This document shows positions 1 to 5,839 of a stretch of 8,735 nt of DNA, one piece after another. Every line of letters begins with the position of its first letter. Within the stretch, counting starts at the first letter, position 1. Position numbers and translations under genes: made by a program. Location: positions 1 through 8,735 of the forward strand of contig JAPUJX010000568.1 in the NCBI GenBank assembly GCA_027295975.1, read 5' to 3'. Source of the DNA: Gammaproteobacteria bacterium. GTDB lineage: Bacteria; Pseudomonadota; Gammaproteobacteria; Pseudomonadales; Azotimanducaceae. The notes below the pieces were generated by a model. The model searched no databases and was not told where the DNA came from. It was given only the letters and a program-made list of their open reading frames with translations.

Positions 1-120
1 GCGATCGCACCGGCGTTGACCAACGCCATCTTCGACGCGACCGGAACCCGCGTTCGTCAACTTCCAGTGAAAAACTATGATCTGCGGTATCGGATTCAGG
101 AGCCGGAAGAGGTCGTATAG
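1..120 (+). CDS. Xanthine dehydrogenase-family molybdopterin-binding subunit, C-terminal fragment
   Basis: Only the last 39 codons and the TAG stop are present; the gene enters from the left edge in frame 1. The peptide contains APALTNAIFDATGTRVRQLP. This matches the C-terminal signature of the large Mo-cofactor subunit of molybdenum hydroxylases (xanthine dehydrogenase, aldehyde oxidase and isoquinoline 1-oxidoreductase beta subunit), where an (A/P)-x-AN-A-(I/V)-x-x-ATG-x-R-(I/V)-R-x-LP block lies near the end. These enzymes hydroxylate aldehydes or N-heterocycles using a Mo-pterin and usually an Fe-S partner subunit. The substrate cannot be told from this fragment. A tail of about 19 residues rich in charged groups (KNYDLRYRIQEPEEVV) follows the signature. 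Its last 25 bases overlap the 3' end of the convergent hydrolase gene. The family call is from recognition; the subfamily is inference. Confidence 0.8.
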   Translation, partial: AIAPALTNAIFDATGTRVRQLPVKNYDLRYRIQEPEEVV

Positions 121-1082
121 GCACCGGTGTCAATGGGGTTGGAGCGAAGCTCGCGATTGAAGAAGTCGGTTGCAAAATGATCCAGCCAGCTCGCCGAGCG
201 GCGGTCGTTGACGAAACCGCAATGGCCGCCGTTTTTTGTTTCAATTATTTCGATCCCTTTGGGCAAGCTCCTGAAACCTCGTTTCGGGATAACGGGGTCG
301 TCGGCCGCCATAACGATAGTGGCTTGTGTGTCCGACAGCGTTTCACCGGTGAGGGTGTAACTGGCGAGGTATTCGCTGGTGTCCTGGAACGGTGTGTAGC
401 GGGAGACGAACAGGTCGGTAAGCGTTGTTATGGAACGCAGGTTGAGTGCCTGAGCGAAGTCGAACCGGTCTGGAAATGCAAGCTGCTTGGACCACAGAGC
501 CCGATGCCATTTGCGCACGAAGTACCAGCGATATCCAATCCAACCGTTGTCGATCGCGCACATCGTGTCGAACGGGTCGATGGCGGGGCAAACGGCAAGG
601 GTCGGTAACCCGGTGGTTCTACCGATCCGTAGTGCGAAGTTGCCGCCGAGGGAAAACCCCATTACTCCACAAGGCTCTGCGGCATGGCGATCGCGGATCT
701 GCAGCACCGCATCAACCACTTCGGTGGTACGGGCGGAATGAAAGAGATCTTCGTTCAGGTGGGCGGTGTCACCATGATCGCGCAAATTCAATCGCGCTAC
801 GTTGAACCCGGATTTCCAGAGTTCCGCGCCCGCGGATAACACGTAACTCGAGTCGGCACTCCCCAACCAGCCATGAATGATGACGACGGTTGGAGCACGG
901 ACCGACTGGTTGCTCAACCATGCCTGTAGACGGGTGCCGTCCGCACCCTGCAGAATGGTTTCCCGGGCATGGCTCGTGACTTCATGGGCCCGTCGCCGTA
1001 CCCAGGGTTTACGACCCTGGCTCGCCATCAACGTCTGGACGTGTGGGTTACGCAATACCCGGGGTGGGTTGAAGATACTCAC
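96..1082 (-). CDS. YheT-family alpha/beta hydrolase
   Basis: A 328-residue alpha/beta hydrolase of the YheT/EMB8/ABHD1 type (COG0429), close to the roughly 340 residues of E. coli YheT. Visible marks are the N-terminal F-x-PP...NPHVQT segment (residues 4-17), the oxyanion motif HGW (70-72), the nucleophile elbow GFSLGG with Ser144, the acid in AADDPVIP (probably Asp262) and the catalytic His287 in GGHCGF. The layout around LTDLFVSRY (221-229) also fits YheT. No signal peptide or membrane segment is seen, so it is probably a cytosolic esterase or lipase-like enzyme of unknown substrate. The start is a GTG at 1082. A stop codon lies two codons upstream in the same frame, so no longer form is possible. 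It is the last gene of the minus-strand cluster, 33 bases after the SDR gene, and its 3' end overlaps the convergent molybdenum-hydroxylase gene by 25 bases. Confidence 0.9.
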   Translation of the reverse strand: MSIFNPPRVLRNPHVQTLMASQGRKPWVRRRAHEVTSHARETILQGADGTRLQAWLSNQSVRAPTVVIIHGWLGSADSSYVLSAGAELWKSGFNVARLNLRDHGDTAHLNEDLFHSARTTEVVDAVLQIRDRHAAEPCGVMGFSLGGNFALRIGRTTGLPTLAVCPAIDPFDTMCAIDNGWIGYRWYFVRKWHRALWSKQLAFPDRFDFAQALNLRSITTLTDLFVSRYTPFQDTSEYLASYTLTGETLSDTQATIVMAADDPVIPKRGFRSLPKGIEIIETKNGGHCGFVNDRRSASWLDHFATDFFNRELRSNPIDTGAYTTSSGS

Positions 1083-1112
1083 GCGTTACCCTGATCCAAC
1101 AAACTCTCCTTA
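1079..1112 (-). promoter_or_regulatory. Shine-Dalgarno plus possible six-codon coupling ORF before the hydrolase
   Basis: Between the SDR stop and the hydrolase GTG there is a strong Shine-Dalgarno AAGGAG (1111-1106), but it lies 23 bases before the GTG, too far for direct use. Six bases after it is a TTG (1099) opening a tiny frame, TTG GAT CAG GGT AAC GCG TGA. Its TGA overlaps the hydrolase start as GTGA. Ribosomes could start at the TTG, stop, and restart at the GTG. A weaker AGGG closer to the GTG is the ordinary alternative. The sequence facts are direct; the coupling role is inference. Confidence 0.3.
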
Positions 1113-1115
1113 GGC

Positions 1116-1832
1116 TCAAGGAAGCAATGCTCCGCCATCTACATCGATGGTCGAGCCGGTAACGAAGTCGTTGCCGATCGCGAAGAGAATTCCGGAGGCG
1201 ACTTCTTCGGCCGTCCCGGCACGTTTGAGTAAATGGTTGGCTGTCGCCTGGGAGAGGAATTTTTCCCGTGTTTCGCCTTCCATGGGAAACATGGGCGTGT
1301 CGATGATTCCCGGAGATACCACATTGATTCTTCTTGGTGCAATCTCCACTGCAATTGCCCGGCAGAACCCCTCCACGGCATTGCCGACCGTTGAGATTGC
1401 CGACATTCCCGGCGCGCACTTGCGGGCAGGTGAGCCGCTCACCAGGACGATACATCCATCGTCGGTGAGGTGGGGGATGGCGGCGTGTACGGAGTTGACG
1501 TAACCCCAGAGTTTACGGAAGGAACCTTGAAAGCCGTCGAGGTCCATCTTTTCGAAGGGACCTGTCGCTCGTGGTCCGCCGGTGGCTGCGTTGACGAGTA
1601 TGTCGATTGGCCCGAGTTCCGCAAACGCCGCACTCATGGAGGCTCGGTCCAGAACGTCCTGAGCCCGGACACCAACCGTGTCACCAAGCACTTCTCGCGC
1701 GGTAGCGAGGTTCTGCTCGCTGCGACCCATCGCCGTGACCAGGGCGCCCTGATCGGCCAGGCCTCGCGCCGCTGCGAGGCCGATCCCCGAGGTACCTCCG
1801 AGCACTATCGCCCGTCTGCCTTCGATGTTCAT
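1116..1832 (-). CDS. Atypical short-chain dehydrogenase/reductase (SDR) family protein
   Basis: A 238-residue Rossmann-fold protein of classical-SDR length. The N-terminal cofactor motif GGTSGIG (12-18) follows a first beta strand. Other conserved parts are D59 in QDV, VNAA (80-83) in place of NNAG, Ser132 in VSGS, and INVVSPGIIDTP (169-180), ending with the usual ID-VDGG C-terminus. R37 after the second strand hints at NADP(H). The odd point is the active site: where Y-x-x-x-K should follow Ser132, the stretch GMSAISTVGNAVEG (142-155) has neither Tyr nor Lys. Similar SDR-like proteins lacking YxxxK are known to me, so this may be a real divergent subgroup rather than a damaged gene; the reading frame is intact. 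The ATG start has a strong AAAGGAG (1839-1846) seven bases upstream. It sits 47 bases after the TraB/GumN gene on the same strand and is probably cotranscribed. Substrate unknown. Confidence 0.88.
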   Translation of the reverse strand: MNIEGRRAIVLGGTSGIGLAAARGLADQGALVTAMGRSEQNLATAREVLGDTVGVRAQDVLDRASMSAAFAELGPIDILVNAATGGPRATGPFEKMDLDGFQGSFRKLWGYVNSVHAAIPHLTDDGCIVLVSGSPARKCAPGMSAISTVGNAVEGFCRAIAVEIAPRRINVVSPGIIDTPMFPMEGETREKFLSQATANHLLKRAGTAEEVASGILFAIGNDFVTGSTIDVDGGALLP

Positions 1833-1879
1833 ATATGATCTCCTTTGTGTACGTTTTTGCCACCGCGTCTGCCACCGCG

Positions 1880-3073
1880 CTAAATCTGCTCGTCAGACAT
1901 TACCCGTTGACCTGTTATTCCCTGCTGTTCGAGCAAATTGACGATACCGGCTTCTCCGATGAAATGGGCGGCGCCCACGAGAACGAAGTACCTGCCGGGA
2001 GTATCCAGATAGTGTCTGATGGTTTTTGCCATGCCGACGTTGCGATCATCCAGGAGACGCCTGTTGAATGCCTGTGCGAGCTCGGAATCTCCGGACTGTT
2101 GAAGAATGAGCGTCGATAAACTTTCATCGTCGCCAGCGAGCCACGCGCCGAGTATCTCCGTCAGCAAAGGCTCGATCTCATCTTCCATTTCCAGGGTGTC
2201 GGCAAGAAGCCGTATCTGCACGTCCAGGGGTTGATTGAACAACACGTCGAATTGCATGTCGATGGACTCGAGTTCGAGTATCTGTCTGTTTTCCAGCTTG
2301 GATCTGAAGTGTTGCTCGAGACCGTATTCAGATGAATAACCGAGGGCTTGAAGGCGCAGCACGACAAGCTGATTCATCACCATTGCGGGTTTGAATTGAG
2401 CAACCTGCTTCAGATCGATACCATGGCTGGCCAGGCTTTTTTTCAGGCGTTTCAGCAGCGCCGCGGACAGCACTTTTTTCAACGTCAGCCCTTCTCGCAG
2501 TAAGGCGGCGTCCATCATCTTGCGTTGCATCTCGTCGAGGGGATACTTTTCGGTGTCTACCTCCAGAACCAGTAGATCGGACTGCTCGAATGCTCTCTCG
2601 AGCTGCGGAGCCAAAGGGTAGAGGGTAGGTTTCAGGACATGAATGGATCCTGCGAGATAAACGGTCGCGCTTGCCGAGGTATAACGCCAGAGGTACAGGG
2701 GGTGCGCACCTTCCGGTACCCGGGCGCGGATATCGGCGCCCGTGGTGACGCGCTCCTCGTTGAGATGTACAACCTCGCAGGTTTGCTTCGGGATAAGTGA
2801 GACGCCCGTTTGCCGGACGAGTTTCCGCTGACATTCTCGCAAAGCCCGATTCGCGGCGGCGACGTCGGTAGGCTGGGAATGGCCGATTCCATAGATGTCG
2901 TTACCGTGTCCGGGAACGGCTGCCATGGCCTTCCGCCCCGGCAGGTTTTCATAGTCGGCCGGGGACTGGGCGGCAATTTCACTGGTCAGGAAAACGCTGG
3001 CCAGGAACACGAAAGACCGTAGAAGCAGGTTTCCTGCCAGGGGCCCGGCCACGCCACGCAACTTTTCGGTCAT
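1880..3073 (-). CDS. TraB/GumN-family protein with signal peptide and extra N-terminal Cys-pair region
   Basis: A 397-residue exported protein. Residues 1-36 form a signal peptide or anchor (basic start, hydrophobic LLLRSFVFLASVFL, possible cut after AAQ). The TraB/GumN core covers about 125-392. It has LYLWRY, the first metal-site motif GSIHVLK (142-148), LLVLEVD (167-173), a LELES segment (267-271), RN in DDRNVGMAKTI (342-352), and the second motif VGAAHFIGEAG (366-376). Family members (bacterial GumN-like, and Tiki in animals) are thought to be metal-dependent hydrolases or proteases; the bacterial substrate is unknown. Between the signal and the core is an additional region of about 65 residues (55-120) with C81 and C99, possibly a disulphide in the periplasm; most small GumN-like proteins lack it. 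The start codon overlaps the stop of the CinA-like gene by ATGA, which points to translational coupling. Confidence 0.9.
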   Translation of the reverse strand: MTEKLRGVAGPLAGNLLLRSFVFLASVFLTSEIAAQSPADYENLPGRKAMAAVPGHGNDIYGIGHSQPTDVAAANRALRECQRKLVRQTGVSLIPKQTCEVVHLNEERVTTGADIRARVPEGAHPLYLWRYTSASATVYLAGSIHVLKPTLYPLAPQLERAFEQSDLLVLEVDTEKYPLDEMQRKMMDAALLREGLTLKKVLSAALLKRLKKSLASHGIDLKQVAQFKPAMVMNQLVVLRLQALGYSSEYGLEQHFRSKLENRQILELESIDMQFDVLFNQPLDVQIRLLADTLEMEDEIEPLLTEILGAWLAGDDESLSTLILQQSGDSELAQAFNRRLLDDRNVGMAKTIRHYLDTPGRYFVLVGAAHFIGEAGIVNLLEQQGITGQRVMSDEQI

Positions 3074-3825
3074 CCCTGCTGAACGTCCTGGGGAGTTTCG
3101 CCCGCCGCTATGATGGCCGCCTTCACCTCCTCCAGCATGGCGTTCAGGGCAGATTCGTCGGTACCGCGCATTACCAGCGAGGTGCCGTAACGATCGTTCT
3201 TGAAAAACGGATAACTGCCAAGATCGATCTCGGGATGATTCTCCTGAATAACACCTAGCGCTCCGGCGATCTGACTTTCACCGAGATAGGCGGTGACGGT
3301 CCTCGACCGAACCACGGGCCCCGATTCGAGCTTCCCCTCCAGGCTACCCAACATCGCCTGCATGACCATTGGAATTCCTGCCATCACGAACACGTTTTCG
3401 ATTCGAAATCCCTGGGGTCCTCCGGTGGTGTTGTCGATCAGCGTCGCGCCGACGGGGATGCGCGCCATGCGCATGCGGGCTTCCATCACGGCTGGCGGTG
3501 CCGGACGCCGCCGGATAATGGCGGCGATCTCCGGGCTCTCCACGAGATCGACGCCGAATGCGGCGGCGATACAGTCCGTAGTGATGTCGTCGTGGGTGGG
3601 ACCGATGCCGCCGGTGGTGAACAGGTAGTCAAAACGCGTTCGCGCATCATTGACCGCGGTAACAATCACTTCTTCCAGGTCGGGAATGACACGTGCTTCG
3701 CGAACTTGAATGCCCCAGCTCCCGACGGTGAGGGAGATATGATTCAGGTTGGTATCCTGAGTTCGGCCGGACAGGATCTCGTTGCCGATAATGAGCACCG
3801 AGGCGGTGATGGCGCGTTGTTTCAT
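3070..3825 (-). CDS. CinA-like molybdopterin-binding (MoaB/MogA-fold) domain protein, single domain
   Basis: A 251-residue protein matching the N-terminal domain of CinA/COG1058. Visible motifs are GNEILSGRTQDTN (14-26), TTGGIGPTHDDIT (70-82), NTTGGPQGF (132-140) and MAGIPMVM (148-155). Full CinA is about 400 residues with a C-terminal NMN deamidase (PncC) domain. That domain is missing here and the protein ends naturally after the second alpha/beta section, like the single-domain members common in proteobacteria. The family has been linked to nucleotide pyrophosphatase activity (ADP-ribose, CoA or FAD), not proven molybdopterin synthesis, so the name should be read as fold only. No signal peptide; cytosolic. 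The ATG start has AAGG eight bases upstream. It is the first gene of the minus-strand cluster, and two DnaA boxes lie 24-45 bases upstream of its start codon. Confidence 0.9.
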   Translation of the reverse strand: MKQRAITASVLIIGNEILSGRTQDTNLNHISLTVGSWGIQVREARVIPDLEEVIVTAVNDARTRFDYLFTTGGIGPTHDDITTDCIAAAFGVDLVESPEIAAIIRRRPAPPAVMEARMRMARIPVGATLIDNTTGGPQGFRIENVFVMAGIPMVMQAMLGSLEGKLESGPVVRSRTVTAYLGESQIAGALGVIQENHPEIDLGSYPFFKNDRYGTSLVMRGTDESALNAMLEEVKAAIIAAGETPQDVQQG

Positions 3826-4075
3826 GCGGCATGCCTTAATTGTCGAGACTTATCCACAGCTTATCCACAGTATGTAACTCTATTTCGGGGAATGGTGCGT
3901 AACTAATTGAATTAAGTATTAAGAAGTTTCGCTTCAATGGGGCTGGTTTGCTGACGAATATTCTAAGGGGTTTGACTTTGGCTTTACAAGCAAAATTCCG
4001 AACGCTAGTGTCCTGTCGTCTGGTCATCCTCCTTTCGAGGATTTTGGTTGGCTCCCATATCCAAGCAGCTTATTG
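3826..4075. other. Divergent intergenic region, AT-rich
   Basis: About 250 bases separate the minus-strand CinA-like operon from the plus-strand lipoprotein genes and should hold promoters for both. Bases 3871-3930 have 19 G or C in 60, clearly lower than the coding regions. The tract 3901-3925 holds two ATTAAG copies (3911-3916 and 3918-3923). Near the plus-strand gene a possible weak sigma-70 promoter is TTTACA (3983-3988), 17 bases, TAGTGT (4006-4011); it matches poorly at -10. No convincing gene lies here. Confidence 0.6.
3849..3870 (+). promoter_or_regulatory. Tandem pair of perfect DnaA boxes
   Basis: The 11-base unit CTTATCCACAG occurs twice with no gap (3849-3859 and 3860-3870). Each copy contains the exact high-affinity DnaA box TTATCCACA (3850-3858 and 3861-3869). 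The 11-base period puts both boxes in the same direction on about the same face of the helix. They lie just upstream of the CinA-like start, where bound DnaA could control that operon, and next to an AT-rich tract. The match to the box is direct; binding is inference. Confidence 0.6.
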
Positions 4076-4912
4076 ATGAAATATTGGCGTAGTTTATTAC
4101 CTGCACTCTTGGCGTTTACCGTTAGTGGATGCGGTGGTAGTGGAGGAAGCAGCGGTAAATCCCCGGCTCAGAACCAGACCTCTACCCCACCGGCGGGTGT
4201 CAACCTTTCCGCATCGGCAACCCTTATCAGTCCCGGTGATTCCGTCACCCTGTCATGGAGTACCAGCAACGCGACCGAGTGCCGGGCATCGGGTGGATGG
4301 TCGGGAAACAAAGCGCTCTCTGGCAACAGCACCGTCACCGGCATCACTCAGGACACCAACTTCAGGCTGAGTTGTTCGGGCGCCGGGGGCGGAGGGCTTG
4401 CGGAAGTCACGGTCCAGGCAAATTCCGCTGAGACGGAAGTCACCCTGACGGCTTCTCCCAGGGATGTGTTGACCAACGGGAGTAGCGTATTGACCTGGAG
4501 TTCGACCAATGCAAGCAGCTGCTCGGCCGCGGGCGACTGGTCGGGTAGCCAACCTTTGTCCGGGAGTTTTGATACCGGTGCGTTGCCACGGGACGCAACC
4601 TATCGACTCACTTGTGATGGCCAGACCAGCGCCGTTGCCATGGTGACGGTGCGCGTTTTGAGTAAATCGCTGGAGTGGCGGGCGCCGACTCAAAACGAGG
4701 ATGGCAGCGCGCTCACCGATCTTGCAGGTTACGTCGTCTATTGGGGCGCACAGAGTCGCAATTATACGGGTAGTCACACCATCAACTCACCGACGATTAC
4801 CCAATGGGATGTCACCGTATCACCGGGGTTGTATTTTTTTGCGGTGACCGCTCTGGATTCGGGCGGCATTGAAAGTCAGTATTCGAACGAAATAGCCAAA
4901 ACCATTCCCTAG
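4076..4912 (+). CDS. Lipoprotein with two Ig-like repeats and a C-terminal fibronectin III-like domain
   Basis: A 278-residue secreted lipoprotein. Residues 1-19 are a lipoprotein signal (MKYWRSLLPALLAFTVSGC) with lipobox V-S-G-C and acylated Cys19. Gly at +2 predicts outer-membrane sorting by the E. coli rule. A Gly/Ser-rich linker follows, then two Ig-like repeats at about 42-115 and 122-195, then a fibronectin III-like domain at about 197-278 (LEWRAPTQNEDGS, GYVVYWG, YFFAVTALDSGG, SQYSNEIAKTI). Each repeat has two Cys exactly 31 residues apart (C69/C100, C149/C180) and a WSG six residues after the first Cys, so each probably forms one disulphide. The ATG at 4076 is preferred; a TTG directly before it (4073) would add one residue. 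No good Shine-Dalgarno is visible. No enzymatic motif is seen; a binding or matrix role is inferred. It is paralogous to the next gene. Confidence 0.82.
   Translation: MKYWRSLLPALLAFTVSGCGGSGGSSGKSPAQNQTSTPPAGVNLSASATLISPGDSVTLSWSTSNATECRASGGWSGNKALSGNSTVTGITQDTNFRLSCSGAGGGGLAEVTVQANSAETEVTLTASPRDVLTNGSSVLTWSSTNASSCSAAGDWSGSQPLSGSFDTGALPRDATYRLTCDGQTSAVAMVTVRVLSKSLEWRAPTQNEDGSALTDLAGYVVYWGAQSRNYTGSHTINSPTITQWDVTVSPGLYFFAVTALDSGGIESQYSNEIAKTIP
4199..4660 (+). repeat. Tandem Ig-like domain repeat inside the first lipoprotein gene
   Basis: Two copies of an Ig-like unit (4199-4420 and 4439-4660) recur with a period of 80 codons, judged by the Cys, Trp and Cys positions. Shared protein marks are (V/L)TLS or VLTW, STNA-x-x-C, G-x-WSG, LSG, and (F/Y)RL-(S/T)-C. 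A third copy is in the following gene at about 5263-5484. The similarity is clear in protein and only patchy in DNA, so the duplication is old. Confidence 0.75.
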
Positions 4913-5079
4913 CTCCACCCAGGACTCGTCCTTGGCTCGCAGAATACTTGTGTGCCGAGTCGCATATCGGAAAAGAATTCCGTAATTGTGGAATCCCTCA
5001 CAGGAAATTGATCTGCGCTGTCTGAAACTCTTCGACTGTATTACTCCATTACCCATGGGCACGGGGCTGGAGTTGAGTT

Positions 5080-5085
5080 AAGGAG
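5080..5085 (+). promoter_or_regulatory. Ribosome binding site fixing the ATG start at 5095
   Basis: AAGGAG lies nine bases before ATG 5095. A GTG at 5125 would give a shorter and more typical lipoprotein signal (beginning MKVVWLPILL) but has no Shine-Dalgarno before it, so the ATG is preferred. Confidence 0.7.
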
Positions 5086-5094
5086 CGAGAGACG

Positions 5095-5742
5095 ATGATA
5101 CGATGCGACACGCGCATAGTCGGCGTGAAGGTTGTTTGGTTGCCAATCCTGTTGGTGTTGTTGGCTTCATGTTCAGGTGGATCTTCATCCTCCTCCGACG
5201 CGGGCGACCAGACAACGAATCCCAGTCCGGACCCGAATCCTGATCCGAACGCAGCTCCAACGATCAGCCTTTTGGCCGATGAAGAGGTCGTAGAGCCCGG
5301 GGCCAGCATTACCCTGACCTGGACTGTCCGGAATGCCGACAGTTGCTCGGCAACGGGTGGCTGGTCGGGTGATAGGGCAGCTTCCGGATCCGAGATCGTA
5401 GGTCCGTTATCGGTCAACACCACCTATAAACTCACTTGTTCCGGAGTCGGCGGCAACGCACTGGTGATGATTACCGTATTTGTCAACGGTGTCGTTCAAT
5501 TGAGTTGGATTGCACCAACCGAAAACATGGACGGTAGCAACTTGAACGACCTCGTTGGATACAAAATCTATTATGGGGTCCAATCGAGAGGATATGTCGA
5601 TTCGGTGAGAGTCAACGGTTCGAACGTAACCCAATATGAGCTGAACATTCCGATGGGAACTTACTATGTAGCAATGACGGCGATGGATGCAGAAGGCAAC
5701 GAGAGTATGTTTTCCAACGAGCTCGTTAAAGACTCTATCTAA
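5095..5742 (+). CDS. Lipoprotein with one Ig-like repeat and a C-terminal fibronectin III-like domain
   Basis: A 215-residue lipoprotein, a shorter paralogue of the preceding product. The signal is residues 1-26 with hydrophobic VVWLPILLVLLA and lipobox L-A-S-C (Cys26); Ser at +2 predicts outer-membrane sorting. A Ser run and the Pro/Asp linker NPSPDPNPDPN (42-52) follow. One Ig-like repeat covers about 57-130, with C84 and C115 again 31 apart and W90 in GGWSG six residues after the first Cys. The fibronectin III-like domain at 133-215 matches the paralogue closely (LSWIAPTENMDGS, GYKIYYGVQSR, YYVAMTAMDAEGN, MFSNELVKDSI). No catalytic motif is seen. It lies 182 bases after its paralogue and 97 bases before prsT on the same strand, so it may share expression with prsT. 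A structural or ligand-binding role at the cell surface is inference. Confidence 0.82.
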   Translation: MIRCDTRIVGVKVVWLPILLVLLASCSGGSSSSSDAGDQTTNPSPDPNPDPNAAPTISLLADEEVVEPGASITLTWTVRNADSCSATGGWSGDRAASGSEIVGPLSVNTTYKLTCSGVGGNALVMITVFVNGVVQLSWIAPTENMDGSNLNDLVGYKIYYGVQSRGYVDSVRVNGSNVTQYELNIPMGTYYVAMTAMDAEGNESMFSNELVKDSI

Positions 5743-5839
5743 TATGCGCTCTTATCCAATCTAACCGCCAACTTGCATCAGGCTTCCCTAAAACCCGGAA
5801 ACCTATAGAATCACGTCTTCCGATAGCTGTGGTCAACGA

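Noticed and set aside
177..1113. Several open frames of 78-143 codons on the plus strand opposite the hydrolase
   Set aside because: They lie antisense to a well-supported alpha/beta hydrolase and have low-complexity, Arg/Cys-rich products typical of shadow frames.
2328..2982. Minus-strand frames of 168 and 116 codons inside the TraB/GumN gene
   Set aside because: Their products are Arg/Pro/Ser-rich shadows of the real frame, which has a signal peptide and both GumN metal-site motifs.
3938..3952. Sigma-54-like element TGG...TTGCT upstream of the first lipoprotein gene
   Set aside because: Spacing between the GG and GC elements is nine bases instead of the strictly required ten, and the CAC part is missing.
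3836..4027. 63-codon open frame on the minus strand in the divergent intergenic region
   Set aside because: It covers the DnaA boxes and AT-rich tract, has no recognisable protein pattern, and looks like a chance frame; kept out of the gene list.
4253..4777. 174-codon minus-strand frame opposite the first Ig/FnIII lipoprotein
   Set aside because: No family pattern, and the plus-strand frame has lipobox, repeats and a FnIII-like domain.
4923..4996. Possible terminators between the two Ig/FnIII lipoprotein genes (GACTCG/CGAGTC and GAATTCC/GGAATCC)
   Set aside because: The first has a 27-base loop; the second has a mismatch in a seven-base stem. Neither is followed by a T run.
5773..5811. Promoter upstream of prsT using TTGCAT and TATAGA
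   Set aside because: The spacer is 25 bases, far from 17; only the -10-like hexamer is plausible, so no promoter is called.
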